Source: Terriglobia bacterium (GTDB taxonomy: Bacteria; Acidobacteriota; UBA6911). Taken from it: a stretch of DNA of 64,000 nucleotides. The first letter of the stretch is position 1; each line of letters begins with the position of its first letter. Made by a program: the position numbers and the translations under genes. Of the stretch, positions 1-8,336 are shown in pieces. Location: the NCBI GenBank assembly GCA_020072565.1, contig JAIQGI010000013.1:93992-157991 (forward strand). The letters are read 5' to 3'. Below the pieces are notes generated by a model. That model saw nothing but the letters and a program-made list of their open reading frames with translations, made no database searches and was not told the origin of the DNA.

Positions 1-705
1 TACTCCGTTGATGGTGCCCAGCTGTCCAGGATGGAGCGCGCTCTTACCGTCAAAACCAAAGCGCCGCGCCTGGGTGGCCTCCCGGTGCAACAGGTCCTGG
101 TTACTGATGTCGAAACAGGGCCCGTCGATGGCGTCGACGGCAGCAGCGCGTGCGCCGGCCACAACCATCTGCAGGGCGAACCACAATTCGATGCGATCCT
201 CTCCAGGCTGGCAATGTACGTCGTCGCAGTAGTCGGCGGATCCGAAAATGAGCGACGCCATCCGGCTCGATGAGGCGGCGATGTCACGCGCGCTCAACAC
301 CCCTGCGGCCGACTCGATCATGGCGTGGAGCCGCACCCCTCCTTCAGGCGACTCGTGGCCGGATTCCAGTTCCAGAATCGCGGTTTCGGCCGCCCGCACA
401 GCCGCAGGCGTTTCGATCTTGGGGAGGCATATGCCGTCGGGGCGGCAGGGCAGAACAGCCGCAAGATCGCACCTTCCGGCTTCCGACTCCAGGCTGTTGA
501 TACGCACTACTACTTCACGAGCGCCAAAGTCCAGCGCCTTCAGCGCCCCAACAGCGTTGGCGCGCGCAGTATCTTTGCTGGATGCCGCGATCCCATCCTC
601 GAGATTGAGCAGAAGGAGGTCCGCCGGATACTCGACGGACTTCTCGACCATCTTCCTGCGGTCGCAGGGGATGTAAAGCGCGCTGCGCCTGAGCCCGGTG
701 ATCAT
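1..705 (-). CDS. HpcH/HpaI aldolase/citrate lyase beta-like protein (C-terminus cut off by window edge)
   Basis: An uninterrupted reading frame runs from an ATG at 705 leftwards off the window; 235 residues are visible. The start reads MITGLRRSALYIPCD, typical of CitE-like lyases. Other family landmarks are LLLNLEDGI, a conserved arginine in VVVRINS, CLPKIETPAAV (metal-binding glutamate region), AMIESAAGVLSARDIA, LIFGSADY and KSALHPGQ. The family cleaves citryl-CoA, malyl-CoA or related acyl-CoA thioesters by retro-aldol chemistry on a TIM barrel. The usual length is about 270-300 residues, so roughly the last 40-60 are outside the window. A purine-rich GGAAGA lies about 11 bases before the ATG. 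It is transcribed away from the kinase-like gene on its right. The exact substrate cannot be read from this fragment. Confidence 0.85.
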   Translation of the reverse strand, partial: MITGLRRSALYIPCDRRKMVEKSVEYPADLLLLNLEDGIAASSKDTARANAVGALKALDFGAREVVVRINSLESEAGRCDLAAVLPCRPDGICLPKIETPAAVRAAETAILELESGHESPEGGVRLHAMIESAAGVLSARDIAASSSRMASLIFGSADYCDDVHCQPGEDRIELWFALQMVVAGARAAAVDAIDGPCFDISNQDLLHREATQARRFGFDGKSALHPGQLGTINGV

Positions 706-1069
706 GAGAACAACCGATCTTCCACGGCAAGTCCACTTCTGGGCCAGTCATGGAATGGCACGTTCACCTCTAACCCCGCGAAGTATTCGCGAATCGCATT
801 GTGCCCCGAGCTTCCGATGGCCCCCTGACCTTATAGCACCACCGCGAGATGCTTGCAACTGAGCGCTGCCACAGCCGAAGCCGCGAGGCCTCGTACGCCC
901 TCTGGTGGCGCCGTTATGTCGAGCACGAAATATGCGCGACAGAAAAATGGTCTGTTCGCGGGGTTCACATATAAGACGGCCTTCGTTTGGATTGCAGCCG
1001 CCCGTCGCGTTGCGGTATTATTTTCTTTTTAGAGGTTCATTCGATCCGCTCCGTCGGGACGGCACACCT
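706..1069. other. Divergent intergenic region between the citE-like and kinase-like genes
   Basis: This stretch separates two divergently transcribed genes and should hold both promoters. Only the rightward promoter candidate at 992-1021 is convincing. The frame of the right-hand gene stays open back to a GTG at 905, but the residues it would add show no family similarity and the promoter candidate lies inside it. Confidence 0.5.
992..1021 (+). promoter_or_regulatory. Candidate sigma-70 promoter for the kinase-like gene
   Basis: TTGCAG at 992-997 is followed after 18 bases by TATTAT at 1016-1021, in an AT-rich patch of an otherwise GC-rich sequence. Transcription would begin near 1028, about 40 bases before the proposed TTG start at 1070. 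This is a sequence match only. Confidence 0.45.
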
Positions 1070-2053
1070 TTGGCTATCATCACGGTTTCCTATCAGTATG
1101 GCACCCGCGGCGAGATCCTGGCCTCTGAACTCGCCCAGCGTCTCGGATTCTCCCTGGTCACTCCGGCCAAAGTCGATGAGATCATCCGCACGCGGTATCA
1201 GCTCGATTACTCGCTGTCGGGGGAGATCGGCCAGACACCCCGGGAGCTAGACTCCAGCAAGCTCTTCGCCAATCTGATTTCCGCAATCCTGACTGACATG
1301 GCGGTGCTGGAAGACCTGATTGTGCTCGAGTGCGGCGGCCAGTTTATTTTCCGTGCTTTCCCGAACGCCATGCACGTGCGCCTGGTTGCGGCAAGGGACA
1401 TTCGCGTCCACAACATCATGCAGGACAAGGGCGTCTCATTTGAACAAGCCCTCAAGGACATCGACGAGCACTACCGCCGCACGCTGCGGTTTCTCCACTC
1501 CACCTTCCGGCGCCCAAGCGAGACGCCGGAGCGCTACGACCTCGTCCTCAACGCCGGCGGCTTCGACATCAATCAAGCGGTGGAACAGGTGATGTTCGCA
1601 GCGCGGGAGAAGAAACTGGCCGACTTCGGGATGGTATCCAATGAGGCCGCTGAGCGCGCGCGCTTGCGCAACCAGATCCGCCTCGTGCGCTCCCTCACGA
1701 AGCTGTCCATCGAGCAGAACCAGTCCTTGATGCAATTCGCCCATCCGAGCGAAATGGTGTTCGCGCGCCTGCTGGACTTCTACGGTATTCAATGGCAGTA
1801 CGAACCACGTACTTTCCCTCTGAGTTACGACGAAAAGGGGAATATCAGCGAAGCCTTCTCCCCTGATTTCTACCTCCCCGACAGCGACCTGTATGTCGAA
1901 CTCACCACCATGAAGCAGTCGCTCGTAACCAAGAAGAACAGGAAGGTCAGGCGGCTGCTCGAGCTTTATCCCGAGATCAAAATCCGCCTTCTCTACCAGA
2001 AGGACTTTGAAGACCTCCTGTTCAAGTACGCCACCAAGAGCACGCGAGGTTAG
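1070..2053 (+). CDS. Cytidylate-kinase-like protein with C-terminal PD-(D/E)XK-like domain
   Basis: 327 residues from a TTG start. This start was chosen because the protein then opens AIITVSYQYGTRGEILASEL, which matches the beginning of the cytidylate-kinase-like (Cytidylate_kin2) family, and because a promoter candidate lies just upstream; a GTG at 905 would add 55 unrelated residues. The nucleotide-binding loop is degenerate compared with the usual glycine-rich P-loop. Residues about 1-185 form the kinase-like part (RLVAARDIRVHNIM resembles the lid region). The last ~100 residues (FAHPSEMVFARLLDFYGI, then SPDFYLPDSDLYVELTTMK at about 264-280) look like a PD-(D/E)XK nuclease fold in which the usual E-x-K is E-x-T. 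hpt follows 9 bases downstream, probably in the same operon. Activity on nucleotides or nucleic acid is unproven. Confidence 0.7.
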   Translation: MAIITVSYQYGTRGEILASELAQRLGFSLVTPAKVDEIIRTRYQLDYSLSGEIGQTPRELDSSKLFANLISAILTDMAVLEDLIVLECGGQFIFRAFPNAMHVRLVAARDIRVHNIMQDKGVSFEQALKDIDEHYRRTLRFLHSTFRRPSETPERYDLVLNAGGFDINQAVEQVMFAAREKKLADFGMVSNEAAERARLRNQIRLVRSLTKLSIEQNQSLMQFAHPSEMVFARLLDFYGIQWQYEPRTFPLSYDEKGNISEAFSPDFYLPDSDLYVELTTMKQSLVTKKNRKVRRLLELYPEIKIRLLYQKDFEDLLFKYATKSTRG

Positions 2054-2062
2054 ATCGAGCCC

Positions 2063-2605
2063 ATGCACGAAGACCTGGAAAAGGTATTATTTACTCACGA
2101 GCAGATTCATCAGCGCATCCGCGAGGTCGCCGGGGAGATATCACGGGATTATCAGGGGCGCCAGTTGATGCTGGTCGGAGTTCTGAAGGGAGCGGTCTTC
2201 TTTCTCTCGCACCTGGCAGAGTCGCTGGATGTGCCGGTCGAGATCGATTTTCTGGGCATAGCAAGCTTCTCACCCGGCAGAGCGCTGCCGGGCGTGGTCC
2301 GCATTTCCAAGGATCTCGACCTTGACATCCTGGACAAGGACGTGCTGGTGGTGGAAGACATTGTGGATACCGGGTTGACGCTGCGCTATCTGCTCAACAT
2401 CCTCTCGGGACGTCAACCGAGCAGTCTGGCTGTCTGCACCTTCCTGGACAAGCCCACCCGGCGGCTCGTCGAAATCCCTGTGAAGTACCGCTGCTTCGAG
2501 ATCCCTGACCGCTTTGTCGTGGGATTCGGTCTCGATTACGATCAGCATTATCGCGCACTCCCGTACGTCGGCATCCTCAAGAGCCAGATCTACCAGGGGA
2601 AGTAG
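2063..2605 (+). CDS. hpt: Hypoxanthine phosphoribosyltransferase
   Basis: 180 residues, the normal length for bacterial Hpt. The enzyme joins PRPP to hypoxanthine or guanine to give IMP or GMP in purine salvage, in the cytoplasm. The PRPP-binding signature VLVVEDIVDTGLT lies at about residues 94-106. The early LMLVGVLKGAVFFLSHLAES segment and the C-terminal FVVGFGLDYDQHYRALPYV segment are both diagnostic of the family. The ATG at 2063 starts just after the stop of the kinase-like gene (2053), which suggests co-transcription. Confidence 0.95.
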   Translation: MHEDLEKVLFTHEQIHQRIREVAGEISRDYQGRQLMLVGVLKGAVFFLSHLAESLDVPVEIDFLGIASFSPGRALPGVVRISKDLDLDILDKDVLVVEDIVDTGLTLRYLLNILSGRQPSSLAVCTFLDKPTRRLVEIPVKYRCFEIPDRFVVGFGLDYDQHYRALPYVGILKSQIYQGK

Positions 2606-2913
2606 CCGGCGGCGCTGTCGTGTCGCAGAGGCACGCAGCACAGCAGAGCCCCGTGTTTCTGCCATCCCTCAGTCAAGATCTTCCTTTGCAGTATCGGCAA
2701 TCTGGCGATACCGTCCCTCAGCACGAATTCGCCTGAAATAGAAACCCTCTCCGCGAAACAGTAAGGGCAGACCGGAAGCGAAAGAGTTTCCCGGCTGCAG
2801 CAGTCCTGTGATTCCGAGCTAGCGCAGATTCGGCAGGGGAATGAGGGACGGTCCCTCGATCGCTTCCGGGCAACTGCAAGTCTCGTTCACATGCATAAAA
2901 GGAGGTCTTAGAA
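2606..2913. other. Intergenic region upstream of the small-peptide locus
   Basis: No gene is visible in these 308 bases. They contain an inverted repeat GTATCG-N9-CGATAC at 2691-2711, with CCGTCCCTC just after it, and a 15-base palindrome at 2843-2857 that ends in CGGTCCCTC. The promoter and operator of the peptide/ABC locus are most likely here. No strong rho-independent terminator for hpt is seen. Confidence 0.5.
2843..2857. promoter_or_regulatory. Palindrome upstream of the peptide gene, possible operator
   Basis: GAGGGAC-G-GTCCCTC is a perfect 7-bp inverted repeat around one base, ending 56 bases before the ATG at 2914. There is no T-run after it, so an operator or leader hairpin is more likely than a terminator. 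A related CGTCCCTC half-site occurs at about 2712-2719. Confidence 0.4.
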
Positions 2914-3201
2914 ATGAAGAAACTACTGTGCCTTGTGCTGAGCATGTCGGTGTTGCTGATTCTGTGTTCCGCGGCCCCGGGCGCGAACCTGCTTCAGGGA
3001 TCCGCTTCGATCCCCTTGACCGATCGTGACGCCGCCTCGATTGCGGGAGGCGGCGCGTGGGGCGACTTTTTCGCAGGCGTTGGCTGCGGCATAGGCTTCA
3101 CCCTGCTGGTGAGCGGCTATGCCAGTGGCGTGGGCGCTCCCGCCGCCGCGCTGTTGACGGCGACAACCCTCAAGGCATGCGCAACCGCATTGGGGCTCTA
3201 G
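2914..3201 (+). CDS. Small hydrophobic peptide precursor with double-glycine motif (bacteriocin-like)
   Basis: 95 residues behind a strong ribosome-binding site (AAAGGAGG, about 8 bases before the ATG). Residues 1-24 form a signal-peptide-like hydrophobic segment (MKKLLCLVLSMSVLLIL). Residues 35-46, LTDRDAASIAGG, fit the double-glycine leader consensus LSxxELxxIxGG: L at -12, T at -11, D at -8, I at -4, GG at -2/-1. The 49 residues after GG are Gly/Ala-rich with cysteines at 58 and 89 and a hydrophobic core, as in class II bacteriocins or other exported peptides. A sister gene follows at 3271 and an ABC exporter at 3766. Having both a Sec-like segment and a GG motif is unusual. No database match is claimed. 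Confidence 0.7.
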   Translation: MKKLLCLVLSMSVLLILCSAAPGANLLQGSASIPLTDRDAASIAGGGAWGDFFAGVGCGIGFTLLVSGYASGVGAPAAALLTATTLKACATALGL

Positions 3202-3270
3202 CGCGGATTCCTGCGTGCGCAGCGGCATATCCGCAGGATGTGAAGTATTCATTCAGCAAAGGAGGTTCCC

Positions 3271-3576
3271 ATGTATCGGTGGTATCAAAGCAAAGGAGTT
3301 CTCGGCAAGATCAACTGCCTGGCTCTGGCAGTGATCCTTCTGGTGAGTCTCGCCTCGTATGGCTACGGCACCGGATGGATCGACTCTTCCCAGCTACTCT
3401 CGGATTCAGAGGCAGCCGGGCTGGCCGGCGGAATCAATGTTGGAGCATGCGGGATTCTGGTCGGCATCGGCATCGGGGTGCTCGCCCTCGGAGTGGCAGG
3501 CGTCAGCGTCGGCTTGGGCTCCGCGGCTGTGATCTCGGTGGGCGCCCATGTGGCAGCTGCCATATGCATTGACTAG
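3271..3576 (+). CDS. Second small hydrophobic peptide precursor with double-glycine motif
   Basis: 101 residues; the ATG is preceded by AAAGGAGG at about 3258-3265. A hydrophobic segment covers residues about 14-33. Residues 43-54, LSDSEAAGLAGG, again fit the double-glycine leader (L-12, S-11, E-8, L-4, GG). The 47-residue remainder is extremely Gly/Val/Ala/Ile-rich, with cysteines at 60 and 99 placed near its two ends, as in the neighbouring peptide. The pair has the same plan (hydrophobic N-terminus, GG motif, 47-49-residue core with two cysteines) but low sequence identity, which would suit a two-peptide system. There is no modification enzyme or C39 peptidase next to it. Confidence 0.7.
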   Translation: MYRWYQSKGVLGKINCLALAVILLVSLASYGYGTGWIDSSQLLSDSEAAGLAGGINVGACGILVGIGIGVLALGVAGVSVGLGSAAVISVGAHVAAAICID

Positions 3577-3765
3577 ACCAGGCCAGTCCAGGAGTCTGGA
3601 ATTCCCAAGACGGATCCGCGGCGGGACCGAAATACATCGATAACAATGCCCGGTTTGACTCATACCGTCACCGGGGGCCTAGCAACGCCCAATTCGGAAG
3701 CCGGTTCTGCCGCACCTCAAAATTGCCGCTAACGCTGTACAGACATATGGAATCGAGTCATAGCC

Positions 3766-4635
3766 ATGAACCTCGCAGCAGAGATATCCTCAGTTTCGAA
3801 ATTCTATGGCAGTTTCAGGCTGCAGGATGTGAACCTGGCCGTTCCGGCTGGCAACATCCTCGGACTGATCGGACAGAACGGCGCCGGCAAGACTACTCTT
3901 TTCAAGTGTATCCTGAACTTGATCGGTCGGGACTCCGGCAGCGTCCGGATGCCCGGCATCGGCCAGGACATCTCGTCGGAGAAGATTCGCGGCCTCGTAG
4001 GCTACGTCCCCGAGAGGCTCGCCTTCTACGAATGGATGACGGTCGATGCCGCCCTCCGGTTCACGTCGAAGTTCTACCCGAACTGGGACGCCGGGCGCTG
4101 CCGGGATCTGATGAGCAGATACGAACTGGATTCGGGCAAGAAAATCAAAGAGCTGTCTATGGGGATGCGAAAGAAACTGGGCCTTCTCCAGGCTCTGGCA
4201 ATACAGCCCCGCCTGCTGATCCTCGATGAGCCGACATCAGGACTGGACCCGGTGATGAAATTTTATTTCCTGCAGGATTTGCGCCATGTCATCGACACCG
4301 GTGCGACCGGGGCGGTCATGATTTCCTCGCACAACCTGGACGAGGTCGAGCGTTTGGTGGACTCGATCGCGATTCTCAAGCTCGGCGTGCTGCGGTGTCA
4401 CGAACCCAAACGACGTTTTCTGGAGGCATGGCACAAGGTCGAGTTCACGCCGCCTGCGGAAGTGGATTGGGTGCGCGAGTTTGAGAACACGGCACATCCC
4501 ATAGCCGCCAACCGGGCCATGTTCGTTACAAGGGAAGAAACAGGATATCTGACCCGGAAACTCGCGCTCCTCGGAGCAGGCGCAATTGAGGTAAGCCGCC
4601 CCAATCTGCAGGAGATATTCCTGCAGGTGGCGTGA
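3766..4635 (+). CDS. ABC transporter ATP-binding protein (ABC-2/BcrA type)
   Basis: 289 residues. Walker A GQNGAGKTT is at 36-44, the signature LSMGMRKKLG at about 130-139 and Walker B LLILDEP at about 150-156, followed by the H-loop histidine in SSHNLDEVE. The C-terminal ~70 residues after the nucleotide-binding domain are typical of ABC-2 drug or bacteriocin exporters. The partner permease starts 13 bases after the stop. It probably energises export of, or self-protection against, the upstream peptides; that link rests on position only. The start ATG has only a weak ribosome-binding site. Confidence 0.9.
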   Translation: MNLAAEISSVSKFYGSFRLQDVNLAVPAGNILGLIGQNGAGKTTLFKCILNLIGRDSGSVRMPGIGQDISSEKIRGLVGYVPERLAFYEWMTVDAALRFTSKFYPNWDAGRCRDLMSRYELDSGKKIKELSMGMRKKLGLLQALAIQPRLLILDEPTSGLDPVMKFYFLQDLRHVIDTGATGAVMISSHNLDEVERLVDSIAILKLGVLRCHEPKRRFLEAWHKVEFTPPAEVDWVREFENTAHPIAANRAMFVTREETGYLTRKLALLGAGAIEVSRPNLQEIFLQVA

Positions 4636-4648
4636 AAGGAGGCATGCC

Positions 4649-5347
4649 GTGATCCGGACTCTGTTTTGGAAAGATGTCGTACAACATGCCCGGGGATTAT
4701 TCGGGCTTGCCGCATCCGCGCTGGCGCTGCCGCTCGTCTTTGCCCTGCTCACCGGGTCAGGGAAGGATAGTGCAGGGTACGTCGGATTTGTGTTCGGCTA
4801 TCTGGGTGTGAGCGCGCCGATGATGCTCGCGCAGTGGTTCATCGGCCAGGAGAAAATCAAAGGGACTTTCCGAGTGCTCAGACTGCTGCCCGTTTCCGGA
4901 TTCCGCATCATGATCACAAAATGCCTGGGCGCGATGCTGCTTTGCCTGATTCTGATCAACACCACGCTTGTCCTCGAACCTGCCGGGTGCCAGGCCTTGG
5001 GAATCGGAATCGCCCAGCCCAGGGCAGCGCTTGTGCTGTGGACGAATACCGCAGCAGTGTTCTTCCTCGGCATCAGCATGGCGCTTTTTACGATACTCGA
5101 CACTCGAATCGCAATTCAGGCAGCTATCTGGACGCTCTGCGGCCTCATGATCCTGGGCTATGGGGCACAGAAATACCTGGGCAAACAGGATTTCAATGCC
5201 TTTACGGAGCGGGCCGGCCCGCTCGCAGGCAACATTGGCCTGCTCTGTGCGGCAGCGTTGCCGGTTGCTCTGGCGGCGCTCCTCCTGGTCGGTCTTTCGG
5301 CATGGTTTTTTGAGCGGAAAGAATGGGCTGACCTGGAGGAGGATTAA
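4649..5347 (+). CDS. ABC-2 type transporter permease
   Basis: 232 residues from a GTG start, chosen because AAAGGAGG ends 6 bases before it. About six hydrophobic segments are visible (for example GLFGLAASALALPLVFALLT near the N-terminus and a C-terminal segment ending in ALLLVGLSAWFFERKEW), matching the six-helix ABC-2 permease. The motif GQEKIKGTFRVLRLLPVSGFRIM in the first cytoplasmic loop is the usual coupling region between helices. It is the membrane partner of the ATPase at 3766-4635 and is followed by a small membrane protein. Confidence 0.85.
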   Translation: MIRTLFWKDVVQHARGLFGLAASALALPLVFALLTGSGKDSAGYVGFVFGYLGVSAPMMLAQWFIGQEKIKGTFRVLRLLPVSGFRIMITKCLGAMLLCLILINTTLVLEPAGCQALGIGIAQPRAALVLWTNTAAVFFLGISMALFTILDTRIAIQAAIWTLCGLMILGYGAQKYLGKQDFNAFTERAGPLAGNIGLLCAAALPVALAALLLVGLSAWFFERKEWADLEED

Positions 5348-5403
5348 ACACAGGAGCCGTCGCTCGGGCGCAGATCTGTCCCGGCGAAAGAGAGGGATGT
5401 CTG

Positions 5404-5583
5404 GTGCATAATCGGGAACGCTTTGTTTACCTTTTCATCTTGGCAACGGGAGTGGTTCTGCTGCTGGGCGCACTGGCCGATCCTCCGCACGGATGGTGGC
5501 GGGCATTCCTTAACATCATCATCCCCATTTTACTGATCCTGGTATCCGCCTGGCGCATGACTGCCATCCGTAGTCGCCGATAG
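5404..5583 (+). CDS. Small two-helix membrane protein (candidate immunity or accessory protein)
   Basis: 59 residues from a GTG at 5404 (purine-rich GAGAGGGA lies about 9 bases upstream). The protein is almost entirely two hydrophobic helices: FVYLFILATGVVLLLGALA and FLNIIIPILLILVSAW, joined by a short DPPHGWWR loop, with a basic C-terminus (RSRR). It follows the permease after 56 bases in the same orientation, and the reading frame is clean. Small membrane proteins next to bacteriocin exporters are often immunity proteins; here this is inference only. Confidence 0.6.
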   Translation: MHNRERFVYLFILATGVVLLLGALADPPHGWWRAFLNIIIPILLILVSAWRMTAIRSRR

Positions 5584-5740
5584 ACCGGATTATTCATGAG
5601 TGATTGCCCAAAACAGATCTCTGGACGCCGACGGTTTTGATCTTGTCGGTGCGCAGAAGCTTTTGCCGTCCAACTTCATGAACCATTCAGGCCAGGTCGT
5701 GTGGGTCTCGCGATCTTCAGGATAGCCTGGAGTCGATATC

Positions 5741-6877
5741 CTACTGGTTCACGTGTACCACTTTCGCGGGCGAGAAACCGTTGAACCAGGTTGATGAAGC
5801 GTTGCTGTAGGCGCCTATGTTTTCGGAGAAGACCAGGTCGTCGAGCTCCAGGTCAGGCAGTTCTTCAGACTGAGAAATGGTGTCGAGCCCGTCGCAGGTT
5901 TGCCCGAAAACCGCGCAGATTTCGGTCTTACCCTTCGTGAACGCCTTGAGGTGATACTGGCAGTGATCGAAGATGATGCCGGAAAAGGTGTGATAGACGC
6001 TGTCGTCGATGAAGTAAGAAGTCTTGCCGTCCCGGACGGCTTTCCCGATGATCCGCGCGACCAGCGTGGCCGCTGTGGCCACGAAAAACCGGCCGGGCTC
6101 GGCGAGGATTTGAATGTCTTCCGGGAACAACCGATCGATTTCCGCGTTGATCACTCTTGCCAGCGCGCTGAAGGGCTTGACATGCCGATCGTAGGCCACC
6201 GGAAAACCGCCGCCGATGTCGAGGATTTTGATCTCGTGGCCGCGGGCCTTGGCTTCCTTCATCACGGCGGCGGCCATATTCAGGGCCTGCACGAAGTTTT
6301 CGAAATTCGTACACTGGCTGCCGACGTGGAAGCTCAGTCCCTCGACCTCCAATCCGATGCGGAATGCCTCCAGGATCAGGTCCACCGCTTCACCGGGATC
6401 GCAGCCGAACTTCGACGACAGCTCTACCATCGAGCCGGTGTTCGGTACGCGCAGCCGCAGCACCACGCCGGCGTGGGGCGCGTATTGTTTGATTTTGCGC
6501 AACTCGTTCACGTTGTCGTAGGTGACCAGCGGTTTGTACTGGTCGAGAGCTTGGAGCGTTTCCTTGGTTTTCGTTGTGTTGGCGAAGATGATTTTGTCCC
6601 AGATGAAGTCCTGCTGTTCCTTGGGGGGGAGGTGCCTGATGTTTTCGTACACCAACATGAACTCCGGCAATGAGGCGACATCGAAGCTGGCGCCGGCCTC
6701 ATAAAGGGTGCGCACAATCTCCGGCACGGGATTGGCCTTTACGGCGTAATAGGCCTGCACCTTGGGCAGATGCTTTTTATACTGCGCGTAGTTGGCGCGG
6801 ATGATGTCGTGGTCAATGACCACCACAGGTGTGCCGTCGTCTTGGGCAATGGCTTGCAGCTGTCTCATTGTGGCCAT
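5741..6877 (-). CDS. Type III PLP-dependent decarboxylase (ornithine decarboxylase-like)
   Basis: 378 residues. The ATG at 6877 is chosen because GGAGG lies 5 bases upstream; longer in-frame starts add a non-conserved 44-residue leader. The fold is the alanine-racemase-like TIM barrel plus beta domain. PLP-lysine is K47 in YYAVKANP; SFHVGSQC, DIGGGF and EPGRFFV are phosphate- and substrate-binding motifs; the C-terminal FGQTCDGLD carries the active-site cysteine (C328) and aspartate typical of ornithine/lysine decarboxylases rather than DapDC. The product would be putrescine (or cadaverine). It follows the deoxyhypusine-synthase-like gene on the same strand with a 134-base gap, so both probably serve polyamine synthesis. 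Confidence 0.88.
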   Translation of the reverse strand: MATMRQLQAIAQDDGTPVVVIDHDIIRANYAQYKKHLPKVQAYYAVKANPVPEIVRTLYEAGASFDVASLPEFMLVYENIRHLPPKEQQDFIWDKIIFANTTKTKETLQALDQYKPLVTYDNVNELRKIKQYAPHAGVVLRLRVPNTGSMVELSSKFGCDPGEAVDLILEAFRIGLEVEGLSFHVGSQCTNFENFVQALNMAAAVMKEAKARGHEIKILDIGGGFPVAYDRHVKPFSALARVINAEIDRLFPEDIQILAEPGRFFVATAATLVARIIGKAVRDGKTSYFIDDSVYHTFSGIIFDHCQYHLKAFTKGKTEICAVFGQTCDGLDTISQSEELPDLELDDLVFSENIGAYSNASSTWFNGFSPAKVVHVNQ

Positions 6878-7011
6878 GCCAGCCTCCGAAATAAGGTCGC
6901 GGCCGGCCGACGCGACCTGCATCCCCGCAGATAAGACATATTTCAATCTCAGGCCTGGCCGGGCCCGAATCATCGCAGCGCTGGGCGGCGCCGGGCCGCC
7001 GGCGCCCACGT

Positions 7012-8223
7012 TCAGTCGAGAATCGGGTCAGAACCGTCGATCATCTTCACCTTGTTGTGGAGGAAATATTCCTTCGTCAGAGCCTTCATCATTTTGGCGC
7101 GCTGGTCGTAAAGGCGCCGCGGTTTTCGCGGCTTGTGCTTTGCCAGCGCATAGTGAGTAAGGATCGGCATTGCGATCGTGGTGTCGGTATAGCAAACCAC
7201 GGCATCGGGCAGACGGTCCGGATCCACCTTTCCCCAGCTCACGGCCTCGCTCGGCGTGGCGCCGCTGAGACCTCCCGTGTCGGGGCGGGCGTCGGTCACT
7301 TGCAGGAAGTAGTCCTGGCCGTACTCCTTGATTCGGAGCACCTCCTGTATTTGGGGTTCGGTCTGGAGCATGAAGTTTTTGGGACTGCCGCCGCCCCAGA
7401 GGACCACAGCGCTCCTGCCCCCTGCGCGTTTGGCTGCAAGCACGAAGGCCGTGGTTTCGTTGACATCGATGGACGGATTGACACGCAGCTTGTTGCCGCG
7501 CAGTTGCACGCCGGCCACATTCATGCCGATGGTCGAATCACCAGGCGAGGACGTGTAGCACGGAACACCTGCGCGATATGCGGCAGCCAGCACGGACACG
7601 TCTCTGAGGCCGGCCGTGCGTTCCCATTCGGCCGCATATTTGCCCAGCAGGTGATGAAGCTCGGCGGAGCCCATTTCCTTCTGGAATTCCGGCTGGATGA
7701 GAATGCTGCGCAGGATCTCATCGGTGGCCATCAGACAGTCGCTGTATCCGAGCAGCACGTCATACACTCGGACGATGTCATTGTTGCGCAGGTCAGTGTC
7801 GTCCATCTTGAAACTGCCGACGCGCACAGGGTAGTTCAAAGCGAAATGGAGGTCGTGATAGAGGTTTGCACCGGTGGAGACGATCCAGTCGACGAAACCG
7901 GCCTTGATGAGCGGTACGATGGAGGAGCAACCGAGGCCTGCCGGAGTGAGAGCGCCCGAGAGGCTCATCCCCACGGTCACATCCGGCTCGAGCATCTTCT
8001 GAACGAACAGCTGGCAGCCCTCTTTCAACCGCGCCGAGTTGTATGCGAGAAAAGCCTCATCCACGAGGTCAGCGAGCTTTTCCCTCCCCGTAAGGTTTTG
8101 GGGCAGGATGCGTTTTCCCGACATATACTTGTCCCGGTGAGGGCACTTCTTCTTTCTCATCCAGTCCGGCATCTCCGTAAGGTCTTCACGGTAGCGCCGC
8201 TGTGTCTTTTGAGCTTTCGCCAT
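7012..8223 (-). CDS. speY: Deoxyhypusine synthase-like protein (probable homospermidine synthase)
   Basis: 403 residues of the deoxyhypusine synthase family, an NAD-dependent enzyme group that transfers aminobutyl units. Landmarks are [27 protein letters not shown], the NAD-site [10 protein letters not shown] and the active-site lysine in [11 protein letters not shown] (about K283). Bacteria have no eIF5A to modify, and members of this family in bacteria make homospermidine from putrescine or spermidine. The neighbours fit that role: an ODC-like decarboxylase downstream and agmatine deiminase divergently upstream. The symbol is used in that sense and the substrate is inferred. Confidence 0.85.
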   Translation of the reverse strand: MAKAQKTQRRYREDLTEMPDWMRKKKCPHRDKYMSGKRILPQNLTGREKLADLVDEAFLAYNSARLKEGCQLFVQKMLEPDVTVGMSLSGALTPAGLGCSSIVPLIKAGFVDWIVSTGANLYHDLHFALNYPVRVGSFKMDDTDLRNNDIVRVYDVLLGYSDCLMATDEILRSILIQPEFQKEMGSAELHHLLGKYAAEWERTAGLRDVSVLAAAYRAGVPCYTSSPGDSTIGMNVAGVQLRGNKLRVNPSIDVNETTAFVLAAKRAGGRSAVVLWGGGSPKNFMLQTEPQIQEVLRIKEYGQDYFLQVTDARPDTGGLSGATPSEAVSWGKVDPDRLPDAVVCYTDTTIAMPILTHYALAKHKPRKPRRLYDQRAKMMKALTKEYFLHNKVKMIDGSDPILD

Positions 8224-8336
8224 AGTTCCAATCCATTTTCTCGCGCACGCAAGACCGGTGCGGCACGCATTGTCGACAAGATCCGGGCGGGATTAGACTA
8301 GCACAGCTGACCGGCCGGGAAAAGCAGGCGCAAGGT

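Noticed and set aside
905..1069. A longer start for the kinase-like gene at GTG 905.
   Set aside because: The added 55 residues are not family-like and contain the best promoter candidate.
5900..6673. A 257-codon plus-strand frame across the decarboxylase gene.
   Set aside because: It is antisense to a clearly conserved PLP enzyme and has no protein motif.
7057..8301. A 414-codon plus-strand frame opposite the deoxyhypusine-synthase-like gene.
   Set aside because: Antisense shadow caused by high GC at third codon positions; His/Val-rich translation with no family.
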